NCBI RefSeq assembly: GCF_009905375.1
Contig: NC_133653.1
Coordinates: 95,158,609-95,222,608, forward strand
Direction: 5' to 3'
DNA length: 64,000 nt
DNA from: Apium graveolens
Lineage: Eukaryota; Streptophyta; Magnoliopsida; Apiales; Apiaceae
Shown: positions 23,221 through 35,113 of the stretch, piece by piece
Numbering within the stretch: the first letter of the stretch is position 1
Layout: each line of letters starts with the position of its first letter
Translations under genes and position numbers: made by a program
The notes under the pieces: generated by a model
Seen by the model: only the letters and a program-made list of their open reading frames with translations
The model's database searches: none
What the model was told of the DNA's origin: nothing

Positions 23221-24259
23221 GGAGTGGTGTGTGAGTTCATTTCTCACACTTTATTTCCATAAAATTTCTTCACCTCTACCTTTTTTAACTCTGCAACTAT
23301 TCTCTCAAGAATCGCCACCAGAAAGCGATTTCCGGCTTTCTACACCACCGCTTTCTGGGCTTATTTTGAAGATGTTGTTTGAATCTTCATCTTCTTCTCT
23401 TATCTTCAAGAGCTTTCTGGGTTTCATTCTTCATCCATGGCGGATTTCGACTCATTACACTCCCAGGTTCCCCAAGCTGTTCCCCGTCCATCTAGGGCCA
23501 GCCGAGGTAAAAAATCTCTCGTTCATTCCTTAGTTATTTCTCTTAGGGATCTTTTAACCGAATTTGGACAAGCCTTCCCTAATATGTTATACTTAGATGC
23601 ATATAATTATCTTTCTAGATTTAATTCTGAAAAAGTAGGCACCATAGCTCGTCTTTTTGGTATTTCACACCCTTATAGGGTCGTGGCTCCAAGCCCAAAT
23701 AATAGGGCCTGTTACCCAAAGCCTGGGGCCATTCGGGTCTATAAGGAAACCTTTTATGCTGGTTTTCGTCTTCCTCCTCATCCCTTCATTTTTCGCCTTT
23801 TGGATGAAGCCCGAGTCTGTCCGACCCAACTCACACCCAATTCTTGGCGTTTCATTCACTATTATATGGTCCAATCACGTAAACACGGTTTTGAGCCCAA
23901 CATTTGCGTCTTTCGCTATTTATTTAAGTTTGTAAATGCTTCTGAGGACCAAGGATGGGTCAAAATATTTCATAGATCCTTGGCCCGCTCCTGCTTTGTT
24001 TCTGGCACCAATCCTGACTCGTATCCAACTTGGAAGAGCGAGTGGTTTTATGTGTTTCTGGATTCCAAGCAGGGTTGGGACCATTTTTTCAGGTCCAACT
24101 TCTCAAAAAGTATAGACGGCTCTTTAAGAGACCTAAAATTGGGAACAGATGAAGATGTGGCCATCAAGGCCATCACAGCTGATAACTTGCATCATTACGC
24201 TCTCATTCTTTCAGAGGGCAATTTGCAAAATTTAGGTCTAAGTGACCTAGGTCCTAAGG

Positions 24260-24338
24260 GTATTTATTTCCCCTTTTACTTCACTATTTAACTCCTTATT
24301 TTTGTCCTTCTTTCTTACGTGCCTATATCTTTTTGCAG
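24260..24338 (+). other. Intron 1 of the antisense gene
   Basis: Begins GTATTTATTTCC after AAG-G and ends TTTTTGCAG. Splicing carries the frame from PKG into exon 2 (ARAALDTIFKKRE); unspliced, translation stops at 24291. Confidence 0.65.
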
Positions 24339-24685
24339 CTAGAGCAGCTCTGGACACGATTTTCAAGAAGAGGGAGTCCCATGCTGCCAAGGGCTCCGCT
24401 GTTGAGACTCACCGCGATAATCGGGTTAGGATTGGTGACTGCCCTTCAGTCACGGTTTAGGAGGTCGTCCCTACTTTTATATCCGAGAGGCCCCTTAGCC
24501 TCGATGAGGATACTTCTCCTTTTACTGTCACTTGGGGCCTTCAGAGGAGGGACACTATAGTAGGGAGCTCTGAGGCTATTGCTGTTTGGTCCGAGAGCGT
24601 GGTTACGCCTCGTGACAGGGCCGAGATAGTAGAGTCTTCTGACGACCTACAGATCGAGCGTCTGGGTGCTCAGGCCGTAGCTTCT

Positions 24686-24766
24686 GTAAGCCTCTCCCTT
24701 GTCTCCTTTTTGACTATTTTTCAACCCTTTCACATTTACTTATTATATTTGGATATGTTTGTGCAG
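24686..24766 (+). other. Intron 2 of the antisense gene
   Basis: GTAAGC to TTTGTGCAG, 81 nt, T-rich. Its length is a multiple of three with no stop, so a plain ORF scan runs through it and inserts a hydrophobic stretch (SLSLVSFLTIF...) that is probably not in the protein. Confidence 0.65.
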
Positions 24767-25309
24767 ATGTATACCTATCTCCAGGATGCCCTTTACAACC
24801 TGAAGGATGTGAGGACTAGCCTGACCATTGCTGAGAGAGATAGGGATAGGTACCTCAAGGCTTCGGAGGCTAACTTCAATCGTTTCCGTGAGGTGGAGAA
24901 GGAGCTGGCAGAGGAAAATGAGAAGGTTCGCAAGCTGGAGCTGGATGCTCAGAGGGCCCGGGCTGAGGTGATAGCTAAGTATAAGGCATCTCAGGACTTT
25001 CAGGATGTCCTAAATGCTGAGTATGATGCTAACTTTTCGGAGACCATTTCTAGCTGTTGGGAGCAGATAGTAGAGGAGATTGGGAAGAAGATCCCAGAGG
25101 TGACCCTCGCAGCCTATCCAATCCCTCCTATTCCTGGGCAAGGGCCTCTTCTTGAGGATATTCCTCTCTCTCCTACTCTCACTACTTCCGCTAAGGCCAC
25201 GGCTCCTCCTCCTCGAGATGCTGATCCTATGGGAGATGAGCCCATTCCCCCTTCTACTGCCGTTGATGGGGGAAACAATGATGATGACTTTTTCAAGGAT
25301 CTTAGGTAG

Positions 25310-25723
25310 TTTGCTTTTCTTATTTGTCCCATCGTAGCTTTTTATGTAATAACTTATTCGTATTTGGAACTTATTACCCTTCGGGGATTATTATGTTATT
25401 TTAGTTTGTTTGCTTTTCTACTATTTCTTTCAAGTACTTGTACTATTAGTTTGCTAGCCTTTTCATAGCTTTCCCTTATTTTTCCTCCTACTTGTACTAA
25501 AATAGATAAGCAAACTGAACTATATATGATATGAACCAAACAGTTCTAGGATAAGATGAACCAAACAGTTCTAAAACAAGTTTATGGAAACTATTGGGAT
25601 TCATCCCTTACACAAGTCTTAATAATCCTCAAACTAAAACATGTAAATCCTAAGCAAGCAAAGCTTCAAGGTGCTTTTCAACCTACTTGTCATCTTGACA
25701 AGTGAGAATCGTACTTGATCATT
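25310..25723. other. Convergent intergenic spacer
   Basis: Between the 3' ends of the antisense gene and of pol. T-rich 3'-UTR-like sequence to about 25500, then a short doublet, ATGAACCAAACAGTTCTA (25531 and 25557). No gene. Confidence 0.6.
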
Positions 25724-28700
25724 TTACACGTAGTAAACCTTCAGGTTTTGTGCATGCCAAGTTCTCGGGATTTCAAAACCATCCATAGTCTCTAGCTTGT
25801 AGGTTCCTCTTCCCTGAACACTTTTGACCTTGTATGGTCCTTCCCAATTTGGGGCAAGCTTCCCTTTCTGCCCAACGCCAGAAGCTTCCACCTTCCTCAG
25901 GACTAAGTCACCTTGCTTGAAGAACCTTTCCTTAACCCCTAGGTTGTAGTAGAATGAAGCCTTTTTCTGATATTCCACTATTTTCGCATGTGCCTCATCT
26001 CATACTTCATCAATTAGATCCAAGGCTAACCTTTTCCCTTCTTCATTTTCCTCAGGATTGAAAGCATGAATTCTGGGAGAGGAATGTGATATCTTTATAG
26101 GAACAACCGCTTCTGCCCCATATGCTAACATGAAGGGAGTTGCTCTAGTTGTGACTCTATAGGTAGTCCTATAGGCCCATAATATTGGGAGTATTTCATC
26201 CACCCAGTTATTCCTTGACTTCTCGATCCTCTTCTTTAGGCCATCCAGGATTATTCGATTCACCACTTTCGCTTGCCCATTGGCTTGCGAGTGAGCCACA
26301 GAGGTGAATCTTAATTCAATTTCATTCTCCTCACAATACTTCTTGAATTCCTTATTGTTGAACTGTGTTCCATTATCGGTAACTAGGATACGGGGAATTC
26401 CTTAATGGCACATGATGTTTTGCCACAGGAATTGTGCAACCTGCTTAGTTGTGATTTTGGCCAATGGCTTGGCTTCAATCCACTTAGTAAAATAATCAAT
26501 GGCTACAATCAGGAACTTCCTTTATACCGTGGCCATGGGGAAAGGCCCAAGTATATCCATTCCCCACATAGCAAATGTAATGGAAGAGTTGATCGAATTC
26601 AGCATCTCGGGGGGTTGTCGAACAACAGGTGCATGTTTTTGATAGCGATCACACTTCTTCACATACTCTTTGGCATCGGCCATCATTTCTGGCCAATAGA
26701 AGCTTAAACGGGTTATCTTATGAGCCAGTACTCTACCCCCCAAGTGTTTCCCACAGATACCTTCATGTACTTCTTCAAGAGCCAAGCATGCCTCATCGGG
26801 CCTGAGACACCTTAAGTAAGGAACTATATAAGATCTTTTATACAAAATCCCTTCTATCAAGGAGTATCTTAGTGCTCGAATAGCTAACTTCCATGCTTCA
26901 GTCACGTCATTTGGCAGCCAACCACTTTGAATATGAGCCTTAATAAGATCTATCCATGATGTCCCCAGCCCTATAGGAGCCACGAGCTTAACATCAATGC
27001 TTCGTGTTTTCAAAATGTGGAAGTATACGCTTCCTGAACTTTCCTCTATCTCAGATGAAGCAAACTTCGACAATGCATCCGCCTTAGCATTTTCCTCCCT
27101 TGGGATGTGCTCAACATGGCACTCATCGAATTGAGTCATCACAGCTCTTACTAGGCGGACATACTTAGCCATCATATCATCCCTTGCCTCAAACTCTCCC
27201 TTCACCTGGGATATGACCAACTTTGAGTCTCCACAGACCTTTAAGTTCTTGACACTCAGTGTCCCTGCTAGGCCAAGGCTAGCTATCAAAGCTTCATATT
27301 CTACCTCATTGTTTGTGGTTGGAAAGTCTAACTTCATAGCATATTCAATCAAGAACCCATCAGGGCTATGTTAAACTAACCCTGCTCTACTTGAATTTGT
27401 TTTTGATGCTCCATCAAAATACAGAACCCAATATTCCTTCTCTTTATCATCCTTTTCTTTGTCCCCTTTATCAACTTCCTTGTCTTGAGGTATAGTATCT
27501 TCTGGCCCCCCGACTTCTTGGTTGGGTATGGTACATTCCACCACGAAGTTCGCCAATGCCTGGGATTTTATTTCGGCTCGTGGCTTATACTTGATATCAA
27601 ATTCTCCCAGCTCTATTGCCCACTTATTCAGCCTCCCACTAGACTTGGGACTATGAATAATATTTCTCAAGGGATGATTTGTTAGCACTTCAATCTTATG
27701 AGCCTGAAAGTAAGGACATAACTTTCTCGAAGCCATTACCAAGGCTAAGGCAAACTTCTCAATAGTTGAATAATTCAACTCAGCTCCATGCAGAATTTTG
27801 TTGACATAGTATACGGGTTTCTGGATTTTCAGTTCCTCCTTAACCAATACAGCGCTCAAGGCATTCTCTGAAACGGCCAAGTACAAGTATAAAACTTCAT
27901 TCAAAGCTGGCTTGGCCAACAACGGTGCCTGGGCCATATATTTCTTTAATTCCTCGAATGCCTTTTGTCTTTCCTCACTCCATACAAAATCCTTAATCTT
28001 TTTTAAAGATTTGAAGAACGACAAGCACTTGTCTCCAGACTTTGAGATGAATCGTCCCAATGCAGCAACCCTTCCAGTGAGCTTTTGAACATATTTGATA
28101 GTTTTTGGGGGCTCCATGTCCAGGATTGCCTTTATTTTATCGGGATTGGCCTCAATTCCTCTCTTGGAGATCATCAATCCCAAAAACTTTCCAGATCCTA
28201 CTCTGAAAGCACACTTTGTAGGATTTAACATCATCTTGTGGTACCTCAGGACCTCGAAAGCTTCCCACAAATGGGTTATATGGTCAGTCTTCACTAGACT
28301 CTTGACTAACATGTCATCGACATATACTTCCATGGTCTTGCCAATAAGATCCTTACAAATTTTATTTACCAACCTTTGATAGGTGGCTCCTACATTCTTG
28401 AGACCAAATGCCATAACAAGATAATAATAAACATCAAAGTCAGTGATGAATGATACCTTTGAGATGTCAATCTTGTGCATCTTGATCTGATTGTATCCAC
28501 TAAATCCATCCATAAAGCTCAGCATCTCATGTCCAGTAGTGGCATCTATCAAAGTATCTATCATTGGCAACGGGAAATAGTCCTTAGGGCATGCGTCATT
28601 CAGATCAGTGAAGTCCACACACATCCTCCATTTTCCATTGGCCTTCTTCACCATTATAGGGTTTTCTAACCATTCTGGAAATTGTATCTCCTCGATGAAA

Positions 28701-28981
28701 CCAGCCTCTAAGAGCTTCTCTACTTCCTGTTTTATAGCTCCTTGCTTCTCTGGAGCAAAACTTATTTTCTTTTGCTTCACTGTCTTCCGATTTGGATCCA
28801 CATTCAGCTTGTGAGTAATCAGTTCTGGGTCTATGCCTGGCATATCAGCTACTGACCATGCAAACACATCACTATTTTCTTGCAAAAATTTCACCAACTT
28901 CCCTCTAAGGGGCTCCTCTAGTGTGGCTCCAATGAAAGTCACCTTCTCAGGATCCTCGGGAGCCAAAGGAACCGAAACCAA
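25724..28981 (-). pseudogene. Tat pol: RT, RNase H, second RNase H, integrase
   Basis: One uninterrupted frame of about 1,085 codons with four in-frame stops (27371-27373, 26522-26524, 26402-26404, 26000-26002) and no frameshift. In order: RT with PLPMIDTLIDATTGHEMLSFMDGFSGYNQI and the YVDD active site near 28320; ordinary RNase H to about 27530; a second RNase H (YFDGAS, then TNNEVEYEAL, GDSKLVISQVKGE and HIPREENAKADALSK), the archaeal-like domain peculiar to Tat; integrase with an HH..C zinc site, GMDILGPF and VTDNGTQF, and a GPY/F-like C-terminal part (NWEGPYKV). Odd: the last zinc-site cysteine reads tyrosine (KKCDRYQ) and the catalytic glutamate position reads lysine (NGQAKVVNR). It could not integrate even without the stops. 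Confidence 0.88.
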
Positions 28982-29067
28982 GTCTTCTACTGGCTTCCCT
29001 CTTTTCTTATCATTCTATCGGATATCCAGATGTTCAATAGGCAGGACATGCCCCCCTTTTTTTGATC

Positions 29068-29646
29068 TCATCTTTCTTCTCCAATCCCATTCCGGGTGGG
29101 AAACTTCATTATTGAATGGTAGGAAGAAGGGACTGCCTTAAAGGCATGTATCCCTGTTCTTCCCATGATAGCGTTGTAAGTTGAACTAGCCTTCACCACC
29201 ACAAAGTCCAACACCTGTATTACTTGTCTTGGTTCCTGACCTATGGTTGTTGGCAACTTAATTATCCCTTCCACGGGGTACTCTACTCCTGCAAATCCAT
29301 ATATCGGCATATCGGTCGGGGTTAATTGAGAATTTTTATAGCCCATCCTTAAAAAGGTGTCATGGAGCAAGATATCCACTGAAGCACCATTATCTACGAG
29401 GACCCTCTTCACCCGGTTGTTCCCTATTATTGGTGTTATGACCAGCGAGTCATCATGAGGAAATTTCACACCCTCCAGGTCAGAATCATCAAATGCCATT
29501 GTTACTCCTGTCCGGGCCCTCTTCGGGGCTTCCCTAACAATATGCATAACCTCCCTGGTATATGCTTTCCTGGAGTTCCTGGATAATCCAGCAGCAGTTG
29601 GTCCTCCAAAAATTGTGATTATCACAGGCCCTCGAAAAGATTGCAT
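29068..29646 (-). pseudogene. Tat aspartic protease region
   Basis: Separate frame, 192 codons, overlapping the end of gag and ending 86 bp before the first ATG-like start of the RT frame. The protease core reads VLVDNGASVDILL, an aspartic protease site with N in place of the usual S/T of D(S/T)G. GRTGIHAFKAVPSSYH is a typical Tat/Athila continuation. It cleaves the polyprotein in active elements. The frame differs from both gag and RT, so at least one indel lies on each side. Confidence 0.8.
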
Positions 29647-31386
29647 TTATAACTGGTCCCCTAGGCTGGGGATTCCGCCCCTGATCGTCTTGGTCCCTCC
29701 TACGATCTTCAAAGTTCTTTCTCCCATTTTTATTCCTATCTCTTCCTTCCCTAGTGTACTTGTTCAATCTTCCTTTCTGAATGAGGAATTCTATTTCATC
29801 TTTCAGTTGCCTACACTCATCGGTGTCATGACCAACATCTTTGTGAAATCTACAATATTTGCTCTTATCTATCTTGGTAGAATCAGCCTTCAAGGGTTTT
29901 GGCCAACGAATATCTTGATCTTTCTCGATTTCCATCAAGATCTGGCTTCTAGGAGCATTCAGCTTAACGTATTCAGTGAACTTTTACCCAGGTCTTCCCT
30001 TCTTTGGGGTTGAATCAGGGTTTTGCTCAGTTCTGGGATACTTGTCCTTAGCAATATATTCCATATCATTTTTTCTCTTCTTGCCTCCAGTGGGCTCGTT
30101 ACTTACTACTGTCTTCCTCATGCTCTCCTCCACTTTGATGTACTTCCCGGCCCTATCTTGGAGCTACAACATGCTATCAGGGGGGCGCTTGGCCAAGGAC
30201 ATCTTGAAGAATTCATCCCTAGTTCCCTGTTGCAGTGCTATCATGGCTACTTTGTCATCAAGGTCCAGGAATTTTAAAGCTTCCTTTATGAAACGATTCA
30301 GGTAGTCTCTCAAGGATTCCTTCGCTCCCTGCACAATGCTCATGAAGGATGCTGAACTTTTCTCATGCACTCTCCCGTTGATGAACTGCCTAATAAAAGC
30401 ATGACTTAATTCTCTGAAGGACCCAATAGAGTTCGGGGGCAAACGACTATACCATCTTTGAGCCATACCTGACAGGGTTTGAGAAAAGGCCTGACACTTA
30501 ATAGCGTCATTCATGGGCTGCAACAACAGTGCATTAGAGAATGTCCTGACATGATTAGCGGGATCTCTCGTGCCATCATAAGCTTTGATAGTGGGCATCT
30601 TGAACTTTCTTGAGATATGGGAATTCATTATCTCTTCAGTGAATGGTGGAGTAGGATCATTAGGATCTCCAAGGGGAAGAAGATTGCTTGGATCGGCTCT
30701 TGGGACTATAACCCTTCTCTATGACGGACCATCCAGGTCTATGATTGGGGGATGATTTCTCCCCCTTGGTGGTAATGGGAGTCTGGGAGTCTGGTGTGCC
30801 TCCAAGTCGCGCGTCAGCCTTTGAATCTCAGCTTCGTGGGCCTTGATTCTCTCCTGCACTTCTTGGGGATTCGCCCCTCGGGTACTCCTAGGACGTTGGT
30901 TACCATCAGCCATCGGCTCTTTTCCAGCACGTCTCCTTCTTGGAGCCACTTCATCATCTGAAGATTCAGAGTCTCTCTCAGTGTAAGGATCATAAAATTC
31001 CTGATCCTCCGGGATAGGAGCCAAACCTTGTATGTAGGGGGTGTTCGCCCCCGTGCTTCACTTCGTCCAGCATGTCCACTTCCTCTAACCTCGGGGTAAA
31101 GGGGCATCCCATAAAGGGGGTTAGTGGTCATAATAGTTGAATACTCATACCCAATGGGTCGAGAATCTACAGGTGTATGTAGTTGCTGAAATTATGAATT
31201 CGTCCCTTGAGTAGCTGAGGGAATCGTCCCTCATGGCCGAGGTTCAGTTGCCCCTACATGGGCTTCTCCTTGGGTGGCGGCATAGGTTGAATGCGGAAGT
31301 ACCTTCATGGTTGACGAAATCGTTTGGGTTGTCACTGTGGGTGTTCCTCCTTTAAGGGCACTGCTTGTTCTCCGTGTTCTCGTCAT
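29534..31386 (-). pseudogene. Tat gag
   Basis: Capsid/nucleocapsid protein. ATG at 31386 (MTRTRRTSS), about 15 nt downstream of the PBS. The first ~115 codons are in one frame, then a shift near 31030 moves to a second frame that runs to 29534 with in-frame stops at 30719-30721 and later. Visible: an acidic/arginine-rich segment (RDSESSDDEVAPRRRR), a coiled-coil-like stretch (QERIKAHEAEIQRL), the Retrotrans_gag core (AQRWYSRLPPNSIGSFRELSH and LNRFIKEAL), and a zinc-binding motif in the Tat/Athila form CRFHKDVGHDTDEC. The 5' part recurs at 35168-35656 and 39394-39883 with the same early frameshift. Confidence 0.82.
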
Positions 31387-31399
31387 GGTTGTTGTTGTG

Positions 31400-31419
31400 C
31401 TTCCCCACAATCGGCGCAA
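31400..31419 (-). other. Primer-binding site of the Tat element
   Basis: Minus strand TTGCGCCGATTGTGGGGAAG, two changes from the cleaner copies TGGCGCCGACTGTGGGGAAG at 35670-35689 and 39897-39916. Confidence 0.8.
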
Positions 31420-31421
31420 AA

Positions 31422-31931
31422 TATTATAGATTAAAAGCTAAGGTATATTAATTATTGTATTTATTACTAAGGTTCGGGAGCTCAAGGCTTTTAATGGTTG
31501 CTCTCGTGTTTCGTAACTTAATTCTGCCTTTACGAGATGCCTACGTATCTCCGTGAATTAGAGAATCAAGCCAAAAACGTAGTTCTGATATGAGGGGTAG
31601 ATCCCTTTATATAGATGTTAAGAGTCCTTGAATTGGACTAGGGATAGGAGACTTGTTGATCAAGTTCTCAGACTTTGGATAGACTTTGAAGTCTTAGAAT
31701 AGAGGAATCAGATTCCTAGTTGGTATAGGTGCCCTTTGAGGCTATCTTTTATAGAATTACATCATCGTTATGACTTATTTATGAGCTGATAATCCCCCCT
31801 ATTTATTAATTACGAAATTAATAAATAATTAGGACTTTGGGCCTCATTAATTGGGCTTCGTTATTGGACCGTATCAGGTCTAATTAATTCAACATTTATT
31901 ATATTTCTAGGCTAATTTTAGGCCCATATCA
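31422..31931 (-). repeat. 5' LTR of the Tat element
   Basis: 510 bp, pairs with 21505-22015. TATA box on the minus strand at about 31605-31614 (CTATATAAAG). Ends TGATATGGGCC (minus) at 31931; flank ATAAT follows. Confidence 0.9.
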
Positions 31932-33435
31932 ATAATAGTTACGAATTTTTGATGAAGAAACTTAGTTGGTTTAGAAGATTGAAGAATCATATTCCATTTA
32001 GAAGATTGAAGAGTTTTATTCGATTTATAAGGTGAGAATTATATTAGAGTTAGAAGATTTGAGAATTCTATCAAGATTATGAGAATTAACTAGGAGCAAA
32101 TCCAAGGATGATCAAGAGCAGAACATTTGATGAAGAAGACGTTATTACTAGGAGCTAATCATCATCATTTGTGCGATCCCTTAAGGTAATAGTAAACTAG
32201 TTTTTTTTGCAATTTTTGTCGGTTAGCTCTTCAACTTGTGCAGGAAGAAGACCGTAATGGAGATTCTACATGAAGGAAATCCCCACAACCACTTGAAAAG
32301 GATATCTGAGGCCCATATCAATTCTAACAATTAAGGAGAGTTCATTGATCGGATATTTCTGTATATCTAGAACGTGTCCTCTAGGTAAAATTTAAGTATC
32401 TATTTTACTAGAGCTATCACAGGTGGAGAATCTCATTTAGGATCAAAAAGACACTCAAACACTCCAATCTATTAAAGGGGCAGGCGTGCCTTCAAAGGAG
32501 AATTCAATTCAATGGCTTGAAGATCCAAATAAGCGAGAAGGATTTTCTCGTTTGAAGAATCACTTGGACAAGTGTTTTGAATGATGAAAAGACCTTATCG
32601 AAGTAGACACTTCTTTTATAAAGGATGTGCACTCCAAGGATGAAGCCACAACAAGATGAAAGAAGCACAACACTATTAGAGTGTTCCCTAAGTGTTGGAG
32701 AGAAGTTAAAATTGAAGGCTTACAGGGTTATGACTGGTGTTGAAGACGTCCAGGGGTATACTTGATGAGTGAAGGGCTCCAGGGGTATGCTTGATTTTGA
32801 AGACCTCCAGGGGTATGCCTTGGTTCATAATCAAAGGAAATAACTGGTAGCGGAATGTTATCCATAGCTAATAATTTGCATAATCCATAAAGTTATGCGA
32901 TTACGGTCGAGCCTTGGGCCTTTGTGTTTTAACCTCATAATTGGGAGTTTCCAAAGCTAGAAGAAAACCTCACCATATGAAAGACTGAGCTCAATTAAAG
33001 ACAGCGGAAGGAGAAGAGGTGAACACCACTCTTACAAGCATCACTCCAGAAAGGAGGCTACCAGTGGTGGATCTAAAGGAAGTCAAGAAGACCCAAGTCG
33101 ACCGCTCTCCTAACTGGGAAAGGTGTTGGGCACGCTCTGGAGTGGCGAAGTAAGCATGAGACGATGCTTTAGTAATAAAGATTCAAATTGGAGTGATTAA
33201 TGTCCACAGTGTGTCCATTAGCAATGGAAGTTTCGATCAACATTCTCTACTATGAAGTATACAAGAAGAAAAAAGCTTTTATAAGGAGCTTCACGCCCCC
33301 TAAGGGGCGCCTTGTAGCATAGCACCCCCCTGGGCGCACCCAAAAGCTTGTGAGAGGAAGTCAGGAGATTTTTTGTGATGACTTCTTCATCCGCACTCTC
33401 AATCTTCTTGATGAAAACTCAATCTGTGAATCCCT
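31932..33435. other. Unassigned 1.5-kb segment, copy 1
   Basis: No gene. Contains short GAAGATT(G)AAGA repeats (31970-32080), a 29-bp triplet with CTCCAGGGGTATGC (32750-32830) and a GATTACGGTCGAGCCTTGGGCCT passage like the Tat-like LTR at 20.3 kb. It probably is LTR/leader sequence of the element that received the Tat insertion; that is inference. Confidence 0.5.
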
Positions 33436-33639
33436 TGTATTGGGATGCCGCCTTACGAGGCCCTTTATGGAAGAAAATTCCAATCTTCCTTATATTCGGA
33501 TGAAGTTGGAGGGCACAAGATGCACGGGCCCGAAGTGGTCCAAAGAACAAAGGATATAGTAGATGTAATCAGAGGACGGCTCTTAGCAGCCCAAGATCGA
33601 CAGAAGAGGTACCCCGATTTATATCGGAGGGATAAAGAG
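33436..33639 (+). pseudogene. Gypsy integrase C-terminal scrap, copy 1
   Basis: MPPYEALYGRKFQSSLY... through VVQRTKDIVDVIRGRLLAAQ to YRRDKE, the Tekay-type integrase C-terminal passage (compare 11650-11870). It is fused directly to an LTR start at 33640 with no chromodomain or polypurine tract between, so about half a kilobase is missing. Confidence 0.75.
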
Positions 33640-35113
33640 TGTAATATCCGGGATATCGCGTGTAATTATTTTATCAATAAGTGATTATTATAAGATTATT
33701 TTATGATTTCTGGTGAATTATCTGTTGATTGATATTAATATTTAGATGTTTATATATGATAAAAGGTGAATAAGTCAATTTTAATATGTCAAGAATAAAA
33801 TATTGATAAGTGTGATATTTTTCTGGTAATTTTTGGATGGTTACATGATTTTATAATAATTTATAGATTTAATAATTAATTTATATATAATTACAAAACT
33901 ATTTTATAAAACCGGGAATCGTCCAACTTCAACCACTTTTACGTTTTTATAACCCGAAACTCTTCGGAAAACTCCTTCCTAACCTAATCTGAACATTTTC
34001 CATGTTTTAATTTTTGATCCGAATTACGGTTTGGCCCGTACGCGTCCTGGCGCATAATTTTCGATTCGATAATCATTTCGATCGATCAATAAAACCCGTA
34101 TTCTCGAAAGACGGGATAATATTACATTATTTTCATATAAAGTGTTTTATAAGATGCCCAGTTTGGGTAATTATCCAATACGGGTATAAAATGGATCGTT
34201 TTTGCAGTTACTTAGTGGCTAAGTAACTAGTTTATCGATCCAATACGATCTAACATGAACCAATATTCCATAAATATAAATAGCCCTTTTCTTATCTTAT
34301 TTTATTCATATAATCATAATCAATCAAGTAAAAATATAGCATTACAGAGAAAACCCTAATTATTCGTTACGTTCTTGAAAATCAAACGCACAAACGAAGG
34401 CGTTATCGAATTCAGAATCAGGCGTGTTATATACCGAATCAAAGTTCTCGAAAAGACCTTTCTGAATCAATCAACACTTTTGGTGCAGACATCAAGGTTT
34501 TGATCTTATTTAATTATTTTATTTTGAATTATTTATTGAATAAAATAGGAATTTTTGTTCTTGATGTTGTTGATATGATTTGATGGCTTAATCATGTAGA
34601 TCTTTTCTTCCGGGTCATTTTGGTATATTATATAATGAATTTGAATCATGTAGATCTCTTCTTCCTGGTCATTTTGGTATATTATATAATGAATTTGGAG
34701 TTCAATAACATATATAAATTGAGGTTTGATTCTCAGATTATTAAATTAGGGTTTATGTTCATATGAATATTGTTAATTGAAATTAAGAGTTTTAATTTCA
34801 TTGATTCTGGGTAAAATCTGTTACCACCAATATATTCAGGATATTCCCAGGAATCGATTCGTGATTTTTATTTGATTTGAGGCATCTTATTTCGATCAGA
34901 TCGGAAAAATGAAGACTCGCCAGCGACGGTGAGTTTCTTCAACATTTTCCGGATGATTTCTTGCATGTTTACAAAGTTTAGATGTACAGATGAATTGCTG
35001 GTAGTTCGTTCTTGAGTTCTGGAAGCTGTAGTGGCCATGCCCCACCGATTTCACCAACTCCGGCGAGTCAGAGGTCACCGACGATGATGGCAACGACGAT
35101 ATTGCAACTTAGC
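33640..35113 (+). repeat. Truncated Tekay-type LTR, copy 1
   Basis: Starts TGTAATATCCGGGATATC, the Tekay LTR opening, but is a different family from 2520-6553. TATA-like TATAAATAGCC near 34275. Breaks off at about 35113 at the inverted gag scrap, so no LTR end is present. A ~50-bp doublet (CATGTAGATCT(T)TTCTTCC, 34594-34690) is present here and not in the other copies. Confidence 0.75.

Larger units (their letters stand above)
23437..25309 (+). pseudogene. Antisense accessory gene of the Tat element, three exons
   Basis: Transcribed against the host element. I read exon 1 at 23437-24259, exon 2 at 24339-24685 and exon 3 at 24767-25309, about 570 codons. ATG in CCATGGCG. Introns of 79 nt (GTATTT...TTTTTGCAG) and 81 nt (GTAAGC...TTTGTGCAG) are T-rich and have canonical ends; the exons join in phase. 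One in-frame TAG at 24458-24460 in exon 2 breaks this copy. The N-terminal ~270 residues (KPGAIRVYKETFYAGFRLPP, then QLTPNSWR) look like the 'putative gypsy type transposon' domain (Pfam Transposase_28), from memory of the family. Exon 3 encodes a long charged coiled coil (about 24790-25000) and a proline- and aspartate-rich tail. Function is not known. It is G+C-richer than its surroundings. Confidence 0.7.
21505..31931 (-). mobile_element. Tat-lineage Ty3/gypsy element with antisense gene
   Basis: A 10.4-kb minus-strand element. In its own sense it runs: 5' LTR (31422-31931), PBS, gag, protease, RT, RNase H, second (archaeal-like) RNase H, integrase, a 3.7-kb spacer with an oppositely transcribed gene, polypurine tract, 3' LTR (21505-22015). 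The second RNase H after the ordinary one and the antisense ORF before the 3' LTR are known marks of the Tat group (Ogre/Retand relatives). Flanks ATATT/ATAAT are a worn 5-bp duplication. The element is dead: several stops, frameshifts and a changed integrase catalytic residue. Confidence 0.88.

Noticed and set aside
33350..33559. Plus-strand ORF MRGSQEIFCDDFF..., present three times in the tandem block
   Set aside because: It overlaps the integrase scrap in the wrong frame; the recognisable reading is MPPYEALYGRK in the neighbouring frame.
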